From positions 1 through 64,000 of the forward strand of contig NZ_FXZB01000012.1 in the NCBI RefSeq assembly GCF_900169065.1: a stretch of 64,000 nt of DNA, read 5' to 3'. Origin of the DNA: Brevibacterium aurantiacum. GTDB taxonomy: Bacteria > Actinomycetota > Actinomycetes > Actinomycetales > Brevibacteriaceae. This document shows positions 41,523 through 50,538 of the stretch, piece by piece. The position numbers and the translations under genes were made by a program. Below the pieces are notes generated by a model that was not told the DNA's origin, ran no database searches, and worked only from the letters and a program-made list of their open reading frames with translations. Each line of letters starts with the position of its first letter. The first letter of the stretch is position 1.

Positions 41523-41783
41523 ATGGCTGTCCTCGATGTGAACGTCGTAGCAGCCGACCAAGAGGTATGGGTGGGTGAGGCCAAGCGCGTCATCGCCCGT
41601 ACCTCGGACGGCGATATCGGCATCCTTCCTGGCCACGAGCCAGTGCTGGGTGTCGTAGCCGATGGTGAAGCGCGTATTCTCACGACCTCTGAGGAGACCA
41701 TTCGGGTTAAGGCCGATGGTGGTTTCCTCTCTGTCGAGAATAATCGCGTCATCATTGCCGCTGATCAGGCCGAACTTCTCTGA
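41523..41783 (+). CDS. atpC: F1Fo ATP synthase subunit epsilon, short form
   Basis: The 86-residue subunit contains only the N-terminal beta-sandwich (LDVNVVAADQEVWVGEAKRV; GDIGILPGHEPVLGVVADGE; ADGGFLSVENNRVIIAADQA). The C-terminal helical hairpin that inhibits ATP hydrolysis in longer (120-140-residue) epsilons is missing. The reading frame ends in a clean TGA with the next gene 22 nt on, and no helix-coding sequence is seen in the other frames, so this is a natural short form rather than a frameshift. Similar short epsilons occur in related actinobacteria. Confidence 0.93.
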   Translation: MAVLDVNVVAADQEVWVGEAKRVIARTSDGDIGILPGHEPVLGVVADGEARILTTSEETIRVKADGGFLSVENNRVIIAADQAELL

Positions 41784-41805
41784 TCTGTCAATTAAACTGG
41801 CAACC

Positions 41806-42273
41806 GTGAACCCTTCTGTCCTTCTGATCGTTCTGCTCTCGTTAGTAGGACTCGCCCTCGCGCTGATCGTCGTCGTGACGATTCGCCGCAGGTCGATCTC
41901 GAAGCTCTCCGGTGCTTTTGACTGTTCCATCAACGTGGGCGAGGAATCTTCTTCTCGCCCACGTTGGCGTTTGGGCGTGGCTGTGTTCTCAGTGGCCTCA
42001 CTGGACTGGTACCCCGTCTTCGCGCTGACTCGCCGCGCCGCAGTCCGGCTGCCGCGCGCCGACCTCGATATTCTCGTCCGCCGCAAACCCACCTCCGGCG
42101 AGCAGTACTCGGTACTGCCCGACGCAGTTGTGGTGGACTGTTCCTATGGGAAGGCCGATGGCCGTCCCCGTTCCGTTTCCTTGGCCATGGACACCGAATC
42201 GCTGTCGACGATGGCGTCATGGCTGGAATCATCGCCACCTGGCTTCAACCCCACGATGGGAAGGTTCACCTGA
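41806..42273 (+). CDS. DUF2550 family membrane protein
   Basis: The 155-residue protein has one N-terminal helix ([20 protein letters not shown]), a basic turn (RRRS) and a cytoplasmic domain beginning [12 protein letters not shown] and continuing [20 protein letters not shown]. This is the DUF2550 family that follows atpC in many actinobacteria; its function is unknown. GTG 41806 gives the membrane start. The stop overlaps murA (TGATG), so the two are coupled. The gene contains an unusual perfect stem at 41931-41966. Confidence 0.85.
   Translation: MNPSVLLIVLLSLVGLALALIVVVTIRRRSISKLSGAFDCSINVGEESSSRPRWRLGVAVFSVASLDWYPVFALTRRAAVRLPRADLDILVRRKPTSGEQYSVLPDAVVVDCSYGKADGRPRSVSLAMDTESLSTMASWLESSPPGFNPTMGRFT
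41931..41966 (+). promoter_or_regulatory. 13-bp perfect stem-loop inside the DUF2550 gene
   Basis: CAACGTGGGCGAG pairs perfectly with CTCGCCCACGTTG across a 10-nt loop, about 150 nt after the atpC stop. It has the form of an actinobacterial terminator without a U-run and could end or protect atp operon transcripts while allowing some read-through to murA. Confidence 0.55.
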
Positions 42274-43586
42274 TGGATGTCTTTCGCTTGACCGGTCCGA
42301 GTCGACTGTTCGGCGAAGTCGACATCAGGGGAGCGAAGAACAGCGTTCTCAAACTGATGGCCGCGAGCCTGCTCGCCGTCGGACGTACGACGATCTCCAA
42401 CGTGCCAGCCATCCTCGACGTGCGCATCATGGTCCAGCTCCTCATCCGGCTCGGCTGCACGGTCGACTACGATGCCGATCGCGGCATCGTGAGCATCGAC
42501 GTTCCCGCCGAGGTGGGTATCCAGGCTGACTATGAGCTCGTGCGTGCAATGCGAGCTTCCATCTCTGTGCTCGGACCCCTGACCGCTCGGATGCGTTCCG
42601 CGCACGTGGCACTGCCCGGCGGAGACGCGATCGGCTCACGAGGTCTCGACATGCATCAGGCCGGCCTCGAAGCCCTCGGTGCGACGGTGCACCTGGACCA
42701 CGGCTATTTCGTCGCGGAGGCCCCAGAAGGACTTCGCGGAACTGACATCGTCCTCGAATTCCCCTCCGTCGGCGCCACAGAGAACCTCGTGATGGCGGCG
42801 ACCCTGGCCCACGGTGTGACAACGATTTCCAACGCGGCCAAGGAGCCGGAGATCGTCGATATCTGCACGATGCTCGTCGACATGGGAGCTCAGATCAAAG
42901 GTATCGGCACGGCCGACATCACGATCACCGGCGTCGACGAACTTCGCCCCGTCGACCATCGCACGGTCGGAGACCGGATCGTGGCCGGGACCTATGCCTT
43001 CGGGGCTGCTCTGTCCGGTGGTGACGTGACAATCAAGGGCGTCGGACTCGAGCTCATGCCCAACATCGCTATCAAGCTTCGCGACTCCGGTGCCACTGTC
43101 GACGACCTCGGCGAGATCGATCTTCGCGACGGCACGCGCGGAGGAGGCTTCCGAGTCCGCGGCGCAGAACGGCCCCACGCCATTCGGGTCGCAACGATGC
43201 CGTTTCCCGGGTTCCCCACAGACCTGCAGCCATTCGTCATCGCCTTGAACTCCGTCTCTGACGGAGTCGGGCTGCTGTCGGAGAACCTGTTCGAGGCACG
43301 CTGGAGGTTCGTTCAGGAGATTGCCCGACTCGGTGCGAAAGTCCGCATCGACGGCAACCATGCACTGATCTCCGGGATTGAGAGTCTCTCCGGCGCCGAG
43401 GTGGAAGCCTCAGACATCCGCGCCGGTGCCGGCCTGGTGATGGCGGGGCTGCGTGCCGCCGGCATCACAGAGGTCTCCGGCATCGACCATATCGAACGCG
43501 GCTACGAGAATTTCGTGAGCAATCTGCGCAGCCTCGGCGCCAACATCGAACGCGTCGAGAAAGCCGACATACTCAGTTTCGAGTAG
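42273..43586 (+). CDS. murA: UDP-N-acetylglucosamine 1-carboxyvinyltransferase
   Basis: The 437-residue enzyme adds enolpyruvate to UDP-GlcNAc, the first committed step of peptidoglycan synthesis. [16 protein letters not shown] gives the substrate Lys-Asn near residue 21. The loop that carries Cys115 in E. coli reads [14 protein letters not shown], with Asp118 in its place, as in mycobacteria; this replacement makes the enzyme insensitive to fosfomycin. [14 protein letters not shown] and FPTDLQPF are conserved. ATG 42273 overlaps the DUF2550 stop. The gene converges with nucS, 26 nt apart, with no hairpin between. Confidence 0.95.
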   Translation: MDVFRLTGPSRLFGEVDIRGAKNSVLKLMAASLLAVGRTTISNVPAILDVRIMVQLLIRLGCTVDYDADRGIVSIDVPAEVGIQADYELVRAMRASISVLGPLTARMRSAHVALPGGDAIGSRGLDMHQAGLEALGATVHLDHGYFVAEAPEGLRGTDIVLEFPSVGATENLVMAATLAHGVTTISNAAKEPEIVDICTMLVDMGAQIKGIGTADITITGVDELRPVDHRTVGDRIVAGTYAFGAALSGGDVTIKGVGLELMPNIAIKLRDSGATVDDLGEIDLRDGTRGGGFRVRGAERPHAIRVATMPFPGFPTDLQPFVIALNSVSDGVGLLSENLFEARWRFVQEIARLGAKVRIDGNHALISGIESLSGAEVEASDIRAGAGLVMAGLRAAGITEVSGIDHIERGYENFVSNLRSLGANIERVEKADILSFE

Positions 43587-43612
43587 GTCTCAGACCAACT
43601 TTCGAAAAGGGT

Positions 43613-44308
43613 TCAGAACAGGCGTGAGTCGGGATCGTCCATGCCCCGCAGCGCGTCATAGTCCAGAACGACACAGCGGATACCGCGATCCTCGGCCAGC
43701 GTACGCGCCTGCGGCTTGATCTCCTGAGCTGCGAAGACGCCCTGTACCGGTGTCAGCAGCGGGTCACGGTTCATCAGTTCGAGATACCTGGTCAGCTGCT
43801 CAACACCATCGATGTCGCCACGACGCTTGATCTCCACGGCGACAGATTTGTGTCCTTGGTCGCGAGCGAGGATGTCGACAGGTCCGATGGCCGTCATGTA
43901 TTCGCGCCTGACCAGGCTGTAGCCGTCACCGAGAGTCTCGATGTGCTCGGCGAGCAGTTCCTGGAGATGGGCTTCGACGCCGTCTTTGACCAAGCCGGGA
44001 TCGATACCGAACTCATGCTGGTCATCGGAGATCACCTCGGCGATGGAGATGACGAGCTTGTCACCGGTCTTGGCCTGTGACACCGTCCATATCTCTGTCA
44101 GGCCGGCGTCCGTCTGCTCCTGGCTCGGATCAGCGACTGTGATCGAACACGGGGGAGTCATCCAGTTCAGGGGCTTGTACGATCCGCCATCCGAATGGAT
44201 GAGGATCGAACCGTCGGCCTTGAGCATGATGAGACGGGTGGCCATGGGCAGGTGGGCGGTCAGACGACCAGCATAATCAACGGAGCACTTAGCAATGACG
44301 AGACGCAC
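43613..44308 (-). CDS. nucS: mismatch-specific endonuclease NucS/EndoMS
   Basis: The 231-residue protein carries out the non-canonical mismatch repair of actinobacteria that lack MutS/MutL. The N-terminal DNA-binding domain begins [15 protein letters not shown] and has [10 protein letters not shown]. The C-terminal RecB-like nuclease has VDILARD, VEIKRRG and QLTRYLE. The extreme C-terminus DSRLF fits the beta-clamp-binding tail. I choose GTG 44308 because homologues start there and AGGGTGAAG lies upstream; a GTG three codons earlier (44317) also fits. Only 30 nt separate it from the divergent zinc-ribbon gene. Confidence 0.93.
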   Translation of the reverse strand: MRLVIAKCSVDYAGRLTAHLPMATRLIMLKADGSILIHSDGGSYKPLNWMTPPCSITVADPSQEQTDAGLTEIWTVSQAKTGDKLVISIAEVISDDQHEFGIDPGLVKDGVEAHLQELLAEHIETLGDGYSLVRREYMTAIGPVDILARDQGHKSVAVEIKRRGDIDGVEQLTRYLELMNRDPLLTPVQGVFAAQEIKPQARTLAEDRGIRCVVLDYDALRGMDDPDSRLF

Positions 44309-44338
44309 GCGCTTCACCCTACGTGAGAGAATGGCCAG

Positions 44339-44635
44339 ATGCCACGATCTACCTCCTCGCGTCGCAAAAACAAATGGCAGCAGGCCCCACGTGAGCTCTC
44401 CGACTCCGTCAGCGGGCTGCGCACGAGCCGAGACCTGCCCGACGGAACCTGGTCCGTGCAGAACGTTGCCGGGAATTCTCAGGGCAAGATCTATATCTGT
44501 CCCGGCTGTGGGCAGGACTTGGCTTCATCGACGCCCCATATCGTTGCCTGGAGGCAATCGGCTCGGTACGGTACCGAGGTGGGTGTGGAATCCCGTCGGC
44601 ACTGGCATTCGAGGTGCTTTCAGAAGTTCCGTTGA
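44339..44635 (+). CDS. small zinc-ribbon/HNH-like protein, conserved beside nucS
   Basis: The 98-residue protein has a basic disordered start ([12 protein letters not shown]) and then a compact metal site: Cys54 and Cys57 in ICPGCG, His67 in PHIVAW, and His88, His90 and Cys93 in RRHWHSRCF. The spacing suggests a treble-clef or HNH-like zinc fold, plausible for nucleic-acid binding. Similar actinobacterial proteins are often labelled ATP/GTP-binding, but no P-loop is present. It is divergent from nucS with a shared 30-nt gap. Function unknown; a DNA-related role is inference. Confidence 0.75.
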   Translation: MPRSTSSRRKNKWQQAPRELSDSVSGLRTSRDLPDGTWSVQNVAGNSQGKIYICPGCGQDLASSTPHIVAWRQSARYGTEVGVESRRHWHSRCFQKFR

Positions 44636-44676
44636 CCAGCGCCTCGTATCGACTGAGGCGACATCGAGACATGGAA

Positions 44677-44705
44677 AAGGGCCAGTTCATCATGAACTGG
44701 CCCTT
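44677..44705. terminator. terminator between the zinc-ribbon and DivIVA-like genes
   Basis: AAGGGCCAGTTCAT (44677-44690) pairs perfectly with 44692-44705. On the minus strand the stem runs into CCTTTTCC, giving a U-tract for the DivIVA-like gene; on the plus strand it probably also stops the zinc-ribbon transcript. Confidence 0.85.
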
Positions 44706-44738
44706 CTCATCAGTGCGGGCTAAGGACGAGGCCGAACC

Positions 44739-46325
44739 TCAGCGCAAGGAGTTCCGCGACCGCGAGGCCTTGCTGTTACGGTTCTTTCCGCCTGACACCT
44801 GAGCATCGATGGCGATCGTGTCGGCGTCCGTGGCTCCGTTCGGCAAGTCGGAGTCCTCTGCTTCCTCGGCTTTGTCCGCTGCGGTTGTGTCTGCCGGGGT
44901 CGCCTTGTCGGACTCGGCGCCGGTGGACTTCGATTCGGCTGCTTTGGATTCGGTGCCCTCGACAGAAGCGTCCTTACCGGATGCCTGTGGTGCTGTGGTC
45001 GCAGCCGACGGCCCACCGGTGCCTTGTCCGCCCTTGGCGTCGGACTTCGCATCCTTGGACGCGTCTCCATCTGCCTCGGCGTCGGAATCCTCTGCGAGGA
45101 GGTCAGCGAGTTCCTGCTCATCGGCGATCTGTTCGGTGGCGTGGGATGCGGACTCGGCCTTGGCCGGATCGACCGAATCGCCTCCCATCACACCTGGCAT
45201 GGCGAACAGCGAACGGAGCTGATCGAGCTGAGCGGTGATCGTCTTGCGCTGCTTGGTCAGCAGGTCGACCTGAGACTGAGCCGATGCGACGTTGCGCTTG
45301 GCTTCGGCTGCGGACTCTTCGATCGTCGCCTCGGCAGTCGCGCGGGCTTCGCCGATGAGGGTCTGCGCGCGGGTCTTGCCGTCGGCGATGATGTCATCGG
45401 CCTTCTTCACAGCATCCGCACGTGTCGTCTCAGCTCGTTCCGCGGCTTCCTTGGCCTCAGCATCGGCCTTGGCAGCACGTGCCTGTGCCTCATCGATGAG
45501 CTTCTTGTTCTCAACCTGAGCGGCGTCGTAACGCTTCTTGCGTTCGGACTCGGCCTCCTGGCGCTTACCAGCTAGCTCGACATCGAGTTCGTCAGCAGCC
45601 TTGGTTGACGCCTCATCACGAGCCTTGGCTGCGGCGAGCAGCTCATCGGCCTGCGCCCGAGCGGTGCTGAGCGACTCATCCGACTGAGTCTTGGCCGCAG
45701 CGCGGAGATCCGCAGCCTCCTTCTCCGCGGTGGCCTTGAGCTCGGCGAGTTCGTGTTCGAGGCTCTCGCGTGCTTCCTTCGTGGCTGCCTCGTTGGCTTC
45801 CTTGGCCTGGTTGTACTCACGCTCGGCAGTCGCCTTGAGCTCAGAGGCTCGCTTCTCGGCGGCCTTCACGGTCTCATCGGCGCGCATTTCGGCGGAACTG
45901 ATGATCGCATCGGCCTCAGAGCGAGCATTCGACAGAGTGTCGTTGCTCTCTGTGTGCATGCGCGCACGTGCAGACGCAGCTTCGGCGCGTGCCTTATTGC
46001 GGATGGTCTCGGCATCGGAGTTCGCCTGGGAGAGCGTCTCACGAGCCTGGGACTCAGCGATTTTGAGCAGGTGGTCGATGCGGCTTCCGGGAGGGCCTGC
46101 AGCCTCGGCGCTGTCATTGGCCGCCTTCTTCAGCTGAGCCTTGGCCTCGGAGAGCTCGCCAGCGATCTGCAGCTTCGCCCGATCAGCGTTGATGACCTGA
46201 CTACGTGCATCTGAGAGGGCTTTACGAACGGACTCGACCTCGGTCCGCAGCTGCTGCAGGCGAGAATCAACTTCACTTTTTTCGTAGCCGCGCATCGCTG
46301 TGCGGAATTCTTCGGTGGGCGTCAC
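44739..46325 (-). CDS. DivIVA-domain coiled-coil protein
   Basis: The 528-residue protein starts with the DivIVA-like motif FRTAMRGYEKSEVDSRLQQL. It continues as a roughly 360-residue coiled coil rich in Ala, Glu, Lys and Arg, and ends in a disordered acidic and Ser/Thr/Ala-rich tail with a basic tip (GKNRNSKASRSRNS). It is a cytoskeletal or polar-growth protein of the Wag31/Scy/FilP type, though a precise orthologue is not clear. GTG 46325 is chosen because CAGGAG lies 9 nt upstream; a TTG at 46349 would add 8 residues. Confidence 0.83.
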   Translation of the reverse strand: MTPTEEFRTAMRGYEKSEVDSRLQQLRTEVESVRKALSDARSQVINADRAKLQIAGELSEAKAQLKKAANDSAEAAGPPGSRIDHLLKIAESQARETLSQANSDAETIRNKARAEAASARARMHTESNDTLSNARSEADAIISSAEMRADETVKAAEKRASELKATAEREYNQAKEANEAATKEARESLEHELAELKATAEKEAADLRAAAKTQSDESLSTARAQADELLAAAKARDEASTKAADELDVELAGKRQEAESERKKRYDAAQVENKKLIDEAQARAAKADAEAKEAAERAETTRADAVKKADDIIADGKTRAQTLIGEARATAEATIEESAAEAKRNVASAQSQVDLLTKQRKTITAQLDQLRSLFAMPGVMGGDSVDPAKAESASHATEQIADEQELADLLAEDSDAEADGDASKDAKSDAKGGQGTGGPSAATTAPQASGKDASVEGTESKAAESKSTGAESDKATPADTTAADKAEEAEDSDLPNGATDADTIAIDAQVSGGKNRNSKASRSRNSLR

Positions 46326-46432
46326 TGAAGTGGACTCCTGTCGTGTCAAGGGATGTGGTCAAATCGTCCACCCCCTACTCTAACGGACGCACCATGAGTG
46401 TTGGGTGCGAATACTCAAGTGCGGACGGGACT

Positions 46433-46447
46433 TGTCACTATGTGACA
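46433..46447. promoter_or_regulatory. operator-like palindrome TGTCAC-TAT-GTGACA
   Basis: A perfect 15-bp palindrome with 6-bp half-sites lies in the 229-nt divergent region between the coiled-coil gene and the thiolase gene. It is a likely binding site for a dimeric repressor. The half-site orientation differs from the CRP/GlxR consensus TGTGA-N6-TCACA. Confidence 0.5.
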
Positions 46448-46554
46448 CAGCCCCCGTGACCGAGGCCACAGACAGCTGGACTACCCTTGGATCAGAAAGA
46501 AACTTCATCGATTTCCCTGCGCTTGAGTGGGGTTCGGAAACCTGAGGAGGAAAT

Positions 46555-47745
46555 ATGGCTGAAGCAGTGATCGTCGCGGGTGCGCGCACGCCGTTCGGAC
46601 GTCTGCAGGGAGGGCTGTCATCGCTGACAGCCGTGCAGCTTGGAGGTAAGGCCATCGCCGGCGCGCTCGGTCGTGCCGGCATCACCGGCGACGACGTTGA
46701 GTACGTCATCATGGGCCAGGTTCTGCAGGCCGGTCTCGGCCAAGGGCCAGCAAGGCAGGCCGCGGTCGAAGCGGGCATCCCGATGAACGTGCCCGGCGTG
46801 ACCGTGAACAAGCTGTGCCTCTCAGGCATCAACGCGATCACTCAGGCCGCCCAGCTGGTGCGGGCAGGAGAGTACGACGTCGTCGTCGCCGGCGGCCAGG
46901 AGTCGATGAGTCTGGCGCCTCACCTGCTGGAGAAGTCACGTTCGGGCTACAAATACGGTGACGTGGTCGTCAAGGATCACATGGACTACGACGGCCTGTG
47001 GGACGCCTTCACCGACCAGGCCATGGGCGGACTGACCGAAGACGCCAACGCCGGAGACTTCGAGTTCTCCCGCGAGGACCAGGACGCCTTCGCAGCTCGT
47101 TCGCATCAGCGCGCGGCAACCGCCTGGGAGTCGGGCCTCTTCGGCGATGAGGTCGAACCCATCACCATTCCCGGCCGCAAGGGCGATGTGACCGTGTCCA
47201 ACGACGAAGGTGTGCGCGCCGAGACCACACCGGAGTCGATGGCCAAGCTGCGGCCAGCCTTCCGCAAGGATGGAACCATCACCGCCGGAAACGCGTCACA
47301 GATCTCCGATGGAGCATGCGCCGTCGTCGTCATGTCCCGGGAGAAGGCCGAGGAGCTCGGTGCCCCGATCCTCGCTGAGATCCGCTCCCATGGATGGACT
47401 GCCGGTCCCGACTCCTCTCTGCAGCATCAGCCCTCGCAGGCGATCCAGGCAGCTGCAGAGAAGGAAGGCGTTGCCGCCGATTCCTTCGACCTCTACGAGA
47501 TCAACGAGGCCTTCGCCGCGGTGGGCCTGGCCAGTTCGAAGGACCTGGGCGTTGACCCGGACAAGGTCAACGTCAATGGTGGCGCAGTGGCACTCGGCCA
47601 CCCGATCGGAGCGTCCGGGGCACGCATCGTGCTGACCCTGGCCCTTGAACTCCAGCGCCGAGGTGGCGGAACCGGTGTCGCCGCGCTGTGCGGTGGCGGA
47701 GGACAGGGAGACTCGCTGATCATCACTGTGCCCGCCCAGAACTGA
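46555..47745 (+). CDS. acetyl-CoA C-acetyltransferase (thiolase)
   Basis: The 396-residue thiolase joins two acetyl-CoA into acetoacetyl-CoA or cleaves 3-ketoacyl-CoA. The nucleophile is Cys88 in [38 protein letters not shown] and the second cysteine in [11 protein letters not shown] are all present. It matches FadA4/AtoB-type biosynthetic thiolases; the mycobacterial fadA4 also lies close to nucS. GAGGAGG precedes ATG 46555. A palindrome about 110 bp upstream suggests a dedicated regulator. Confidence 0.94.
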   Translation: MAEAVIVAGARTPFGRLQGGLSSLTAVQLGGKAIAGALGRAGITGDDVEYVIMGQVLQAGLGQGPARQAAVEAGIPMNVPGVTVNKLCLSGINAITQAAQLVRAGEYDVVVAGGQESMSLAPHLLEKSRSGYKYGDVVVKDHMDYDGLWDAFTDQAMGGLTEDANAGDFEFSREDQDAFAARSHQRAATAWESGLFGDEVEPITIPGRKGDVTVSNDEGVRAETTPESMAKLRPAFRKDGTITAGNASQISDGACAVVVMSREKAEELGAPILAEIRSHGWTAGPDSSLQHQPSQAIQAAAEKEGVAADSFDLYEINEAFAAVGLASSKDLGVDPDKVNVNGGAVALGHPIGASGARIVLTLALELQRRGGGTGVAALCGGGGQGDSLIITVPAQN

Positions 47746-47800
47746 TCCCAACCGCATTTGACCCTGAGTACAACGGGTCACGATCCAAGAGGAGAGCATG

Positions 47801-48115
47801 ATGCTCGTCGCATTCTCCGTCGCTCCCAGCGGCGGTGACAACACAGACGCGTCGGTCCATGACGCGGTAGCCGCTGCTGTGGAGGTGGTCCGACGTTCCG
47901 GGCTGCCGCACCGAACCGATTCGATGTTCACCACGATCGAAGGCGACTGGGACGAGGTGTTCGCTGTGGTCAAGGAGGCCACCGACGTCGTCGGCGAATT
48001 CGGTCCACGCGTGGCGTTGGTGTTGAAGGCCGATATTCGTCCGGGATACACGGGGGAGATCGATGGCAAGCTCGAACGTCTGGAAAAGGCCCTCGACGCC
48101 CGCGGCGGCGACTGA
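47801..48115 (+). CDS. MTH1187/YkoF-type thiamine-binding family protein
   Basis: The 104-residue protein is a ferredoxin-like fold of the MTH1187 (DUF77) family. It begins MLVAFSVAPSG, with HRTDSMFTTIEGDWDEVF and KADIRPGYTGEIDGKLERLE further on. Relatives bind thiamine or its precursors. No thiamine biosynthesis or transport gene is nearby. It follows the thiolase by 55 nt. GGAG at 47791-47794 favours ATG 47801 over the overlapping ATG 47798. Confidence 0.87.
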   Translation: MLVAFSVAPSGGDNTDASVHDAVAAAVEVVRRSGLPHRTDSMFTTIEGDWDEVFAVVKEATDVVGEFGPRVALVLKADIRPGYTGEIDGKLERLEKALDARGGD

Positions 48116-48300
48116 TCGACCCTCGGCGTCACCGTCGAGGCTCGCCGGTCGCAGCACATGGATCGCCGCACCGGAGCCAGGAGGTGTGGGGCGGGAAGTA
48201 CCCAGCGGTAAGTTGGGCGCAGCGGAAATTTTCGGGGAATTCATAGTGACGTAGGTCTCATTCAGGTCTACTCTTTTCTTAAGAAAGAAGGAGATGAACA

Positions 48301-48507
48301 ATGAACGGGTCCACCTATTTCACTACAGCCACCGCACTGACGATGGTTGCCCTGCTCGGTTTCATGGCCGCCGGCTTCTTTCCGGTCATCGTTGACTTTG
48401 CCTTCGCCATCGAAGCCGTGGCCGTCATCCTGGCTCTGACCGGGCTTGTGATGGTTGCGTTCGTGACCGTGCGAAAGTCACTGGAGCGTGCCGCTCGACT
48501 GTACTGA
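48301..48507 (+). CDS. small two-helix membrane protein
   Basis: The 68-residue protein has two hydrophobic helices (ALTMVALLGFMAAGFFPVIV and AVAVILALTGLVMVAFVTV) and a basic C-terminus (RKSLERAARLY). A very strong ribosome-binding site, AAGAAGGAG, precedes ATG 48301, and a terminator follows, which supports a real gene. A possible promoter GTGACG-N17-TACTCT lies at 48246-48274. I do not recognise a family. Confidence 0.65.
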   Translation: MNGSTYFTTATALTMVALLGFMAAGFFPVIVDFAFAIEAVAVILALTGLVMVAFVTVRKSLERAARLY

Positions 48508-48559
48508 TGCAATGCCCGATCGTCGCGTGATTCACAGTGGCGACGCAGCTTGCTGACAA

Positions 48560-48610
48560 CGGCCCTTGTCGAAGTTTCGGAGTTCGTCTCCGAGGCTTTG
48601 ACGAGGGCCG
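48560..48610 (+). terminator. terminator after the small membrane protein gene
   Basis: CGGCCCTTGTCGAAG pairs with CTTTGACGAGGGCCG (15 pairs with two G-U), enclosing a second small hairpin, and CTTTCTGTTCTGG follows. Confidence 0.75.
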
Positions 48611-48648
48611 CTTTCTGTTCTGGATCACGAATCGGTTAGGATATTTGA

Positions 48649-48722
48649 GCCTCCGTAGCTCAGTTGGATAGAGCAACCGCCTTCTAAGCGGTAGGCCGCG
48701 GGTTCGAGCCCCGCCGGGGGTA
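48649..48722 (+). tRNA. tRNA-Arg (TCT)
   Basis: A 74-nt cloverleaf with anticodon arm ACCGC-CTTCTAA-GCGGT, so anticodon TCT. The acceptor stem has G-U pairs at 1-72 and 4-69. CCA is not encoded. Confidence 0.94.
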
Positions 48723-48840
48723 CTTTTTGTGCTCTGACGGCCCTTTCGCCCTTCCGGCGTTTCCCTGCAATGACCAATTACCGCGCGCTACGGCGTGGCA
48801 ATTGGTGCACGGCTGGGAAAACGTAGAGAGTGGATGCGTG

Positions 48841-50538
48841 ATGACAGACAGTAAGAGTGCCGTGACGCCACCAGTGGGAGGGGCGCTGAGCGATATCGCG
48901 AAGCGAGTCTCAGAAACCCGCTTCACCCTGCAGACCGACGACTTCGCCGACGGTCGCGAACTGCACCGACAGCTCTCCTCGGAGCTGACGGACTATCTGC
49001 TCCCGCGCATCAATCGGACGCAGACGCCCTTCATGATCGCGGTCGGTGGGTCAACTGGCGCAGGCAAGTCCACCTTGGTGAATTCCCTGGTCGGACGCAC
49101 GGTGACTCCCGCGGGGGTGCGCCGTCCGACGACGGGCAACCCGATCGTGGTGCACAACCCTGCTGACACCAAATTCTTCGAATCGCAGTCCTTTCTCTCT
49201 GATCTGCCGCGCAGCACGGATCCGACGACGCAGACCCCCTCGGTCGTGCTCATTCCCGATGACGGTGTCGAGCCGGGCACGGCTGTGCTCGACTGCCCGG
49301 ATATCGACTCCATCGCCGAGTCGAACCGTGAGTTGGCCCGCCGCATTCTGATGAGTGCCGACCTGTGGATGTTCGTGACCACGGCCAACCGCTATGCCGA
49401 CGCCGCGCCCTGGGCGCTGCTCAAGGACGCCGCTGTCCGCAACACCTCGGTCGCGATCGTGCTCGACCGGGTACCGCCGCAGGCGAACCGCGAGGTCAGG
49501 CACCATCTTTCCAGTCTGCTGTCCGAGGCGGGACTGGCGAACTCTCCGATCTTCGCTGTGGCCGAGCTCGAACTGGAGGACGGCCTGCTTCCGCACTCGG
49601 CGATCTATCCGATTCGTTCCTGGATCAGCCAAGTGAGTTCCGAGAGACGCTCGCAGGACCGCATTCGTCAGCGCACCCTCACCGGCTCCATCAGTACGAT
49701 GCCGGCCCAGGTGAAGTCCTTGGCTGACTTCGCAGAGAGCCAGGAGACGACGTTCGACCGGCTGCAGGCCAGCCTGGATCAGACGTTCAGATCCGCGGAC
49801 GAAGGGCTCGCGCAGGTATTCTCCGACGGTCGCGTGCTGCACGGAGAGGTCAATGCGAGATGGCAGGACTTTGTGGGAACAGGTCAGCTGTTTCGCGGTT
49901 TGGAGCCTACGATGGCTCGCATGCGCGACCGGATCTCCGCCGCAGTCACCGGCAAACACGATGCCGCCTCGCCGCTGCACATTGCCATTCTGCGCAGCGC
50001 AGCCATTTCGTTGCGGGAACAGGCTATCGGCGTCGTCGAAGAGGTCGGCACCACATGGGTTCGGGACTCGGCTGGCTCGGCCCTGCTCGATGCGTACCCC
50101 GAGCTGCGCCACAGTTCCAATGATCTTGAGGATTCCGTCAAGTCCGCCGTCAGCGGATGGTCGAATGAGGTGAACGCGCTGGTTCGAGAGATCGGCCAGG
50201 GCAAGAAGTCGAAGGCGAGAATTCTGTCCTTCGGTGTCGGCGGAGTCTGCGCCGTCGTCGAATACGCGGCATTCTGGGATCCGAAGTACACGAACGCCGG
50301 CGACCAGGCGTCGCGCAACGACGCCAACGTCGCCCTCAGCCTGGCCGGCACGATCTTCGGGGAGCAGGAAGCCGTGAATCTCATCGGATCGATTCGGGAT
50401 CGTTTCCTGACCACAGCTGCAGGAATCGTCGGCGGCTGCCGGGCTCCCTTTGACAACGTACTACGACTATCCGCGGTACCGGCGCGGCAAGCAGGCGCCC
50501 TGCGCGCCTCCGGTGATCGACTTGAGGTGGCATTGTGA
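48841..50538 (+). CDS. dynamin/YfjP-like GTPase, first of a pair
   Basis: The 565-residue protein has an N-terminal GTPase domain with P-loop GGSTGAGKSTLVNSL and switch motif DCPDIDS. The usual NKxD is altered to LDRV (in VLDRVPPQ). A long helical region follows, with one weakly hydrophobic stretch near the end (SFGVGGVCAVVEYAAFW). It resembles the dynamin-like or YfjP-type pairs of actinobacteria, such as Streptomyces DynA/DynB, proposed to reshape or stabilise membranes. ATG 48841 or the preceding GTG 48838 starts it. Its stop overlaps the second GTPase gene by 4 nt. Confidence 0.83.
   Translation: MTDSKSAVTPPVGGALSDIAKRVSETRFTLQTDDFADGRELHRQLSSELTDYLLPRINRTQTPFMIAVGGSTGAGKSTLVNSLVGRTVTPAGVRRPTTGNPIVVHNPADTKFFESQSFLSDLPRSTDPTTQTPSVVLIPDDGVEPGTAVLDCPDIDSIAESNRELARRILMSADLWMFVTTANRYADAAPWALLKDAAVRNTSVAIVLDRVPPQANREVRHHLSSLLSEAGLANSPIFAVAELELEDGLLPHSAIYPIRSWISQVSSERRSQDRIRQRTLTGSISTMPAQVKSLADFAESQETTFDRLQASLDQTFRSADEGLAQVFSDGRVLHGEVNARWQDFVGTGQLFRGLEPTMARMRDRISAAVTGKHDAASPLHIAILRSAAISLREQAIGVVEEVGTTWVRDSAGSALLDAYPELRHSSNDLEDSVKSAVSGWSNEVNALVREIGQGKKSKARILSFGVGGVCAVVEYAAFWDPKYTNAGDQASRNDANVALSLAGTIFGEQEAVNLIGSIRDRFLTTAAGIVGGCRAPFDNVLRLSAVPARQAGALRASGDRLEVAL

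Noticed and set aside
41523..41783. atpC as a frameshifted gene
   Set aside because: The end is clean and no C-terminal helical domain can be read in the two other frames before the next gene.
46395..46460. Tiny plus-strand frame (about 20 codons) in the thiolase upstream region
   Set aside because: No ribosome-binding site, and it covers the palindrome; more likely regulatory DNA.
47723..48301. 192-codon minus-strand open frame opposite the thiamine-binding protein gene
   Set aside because: No ribosome-binding site or domain; the plus-strand gene has both.
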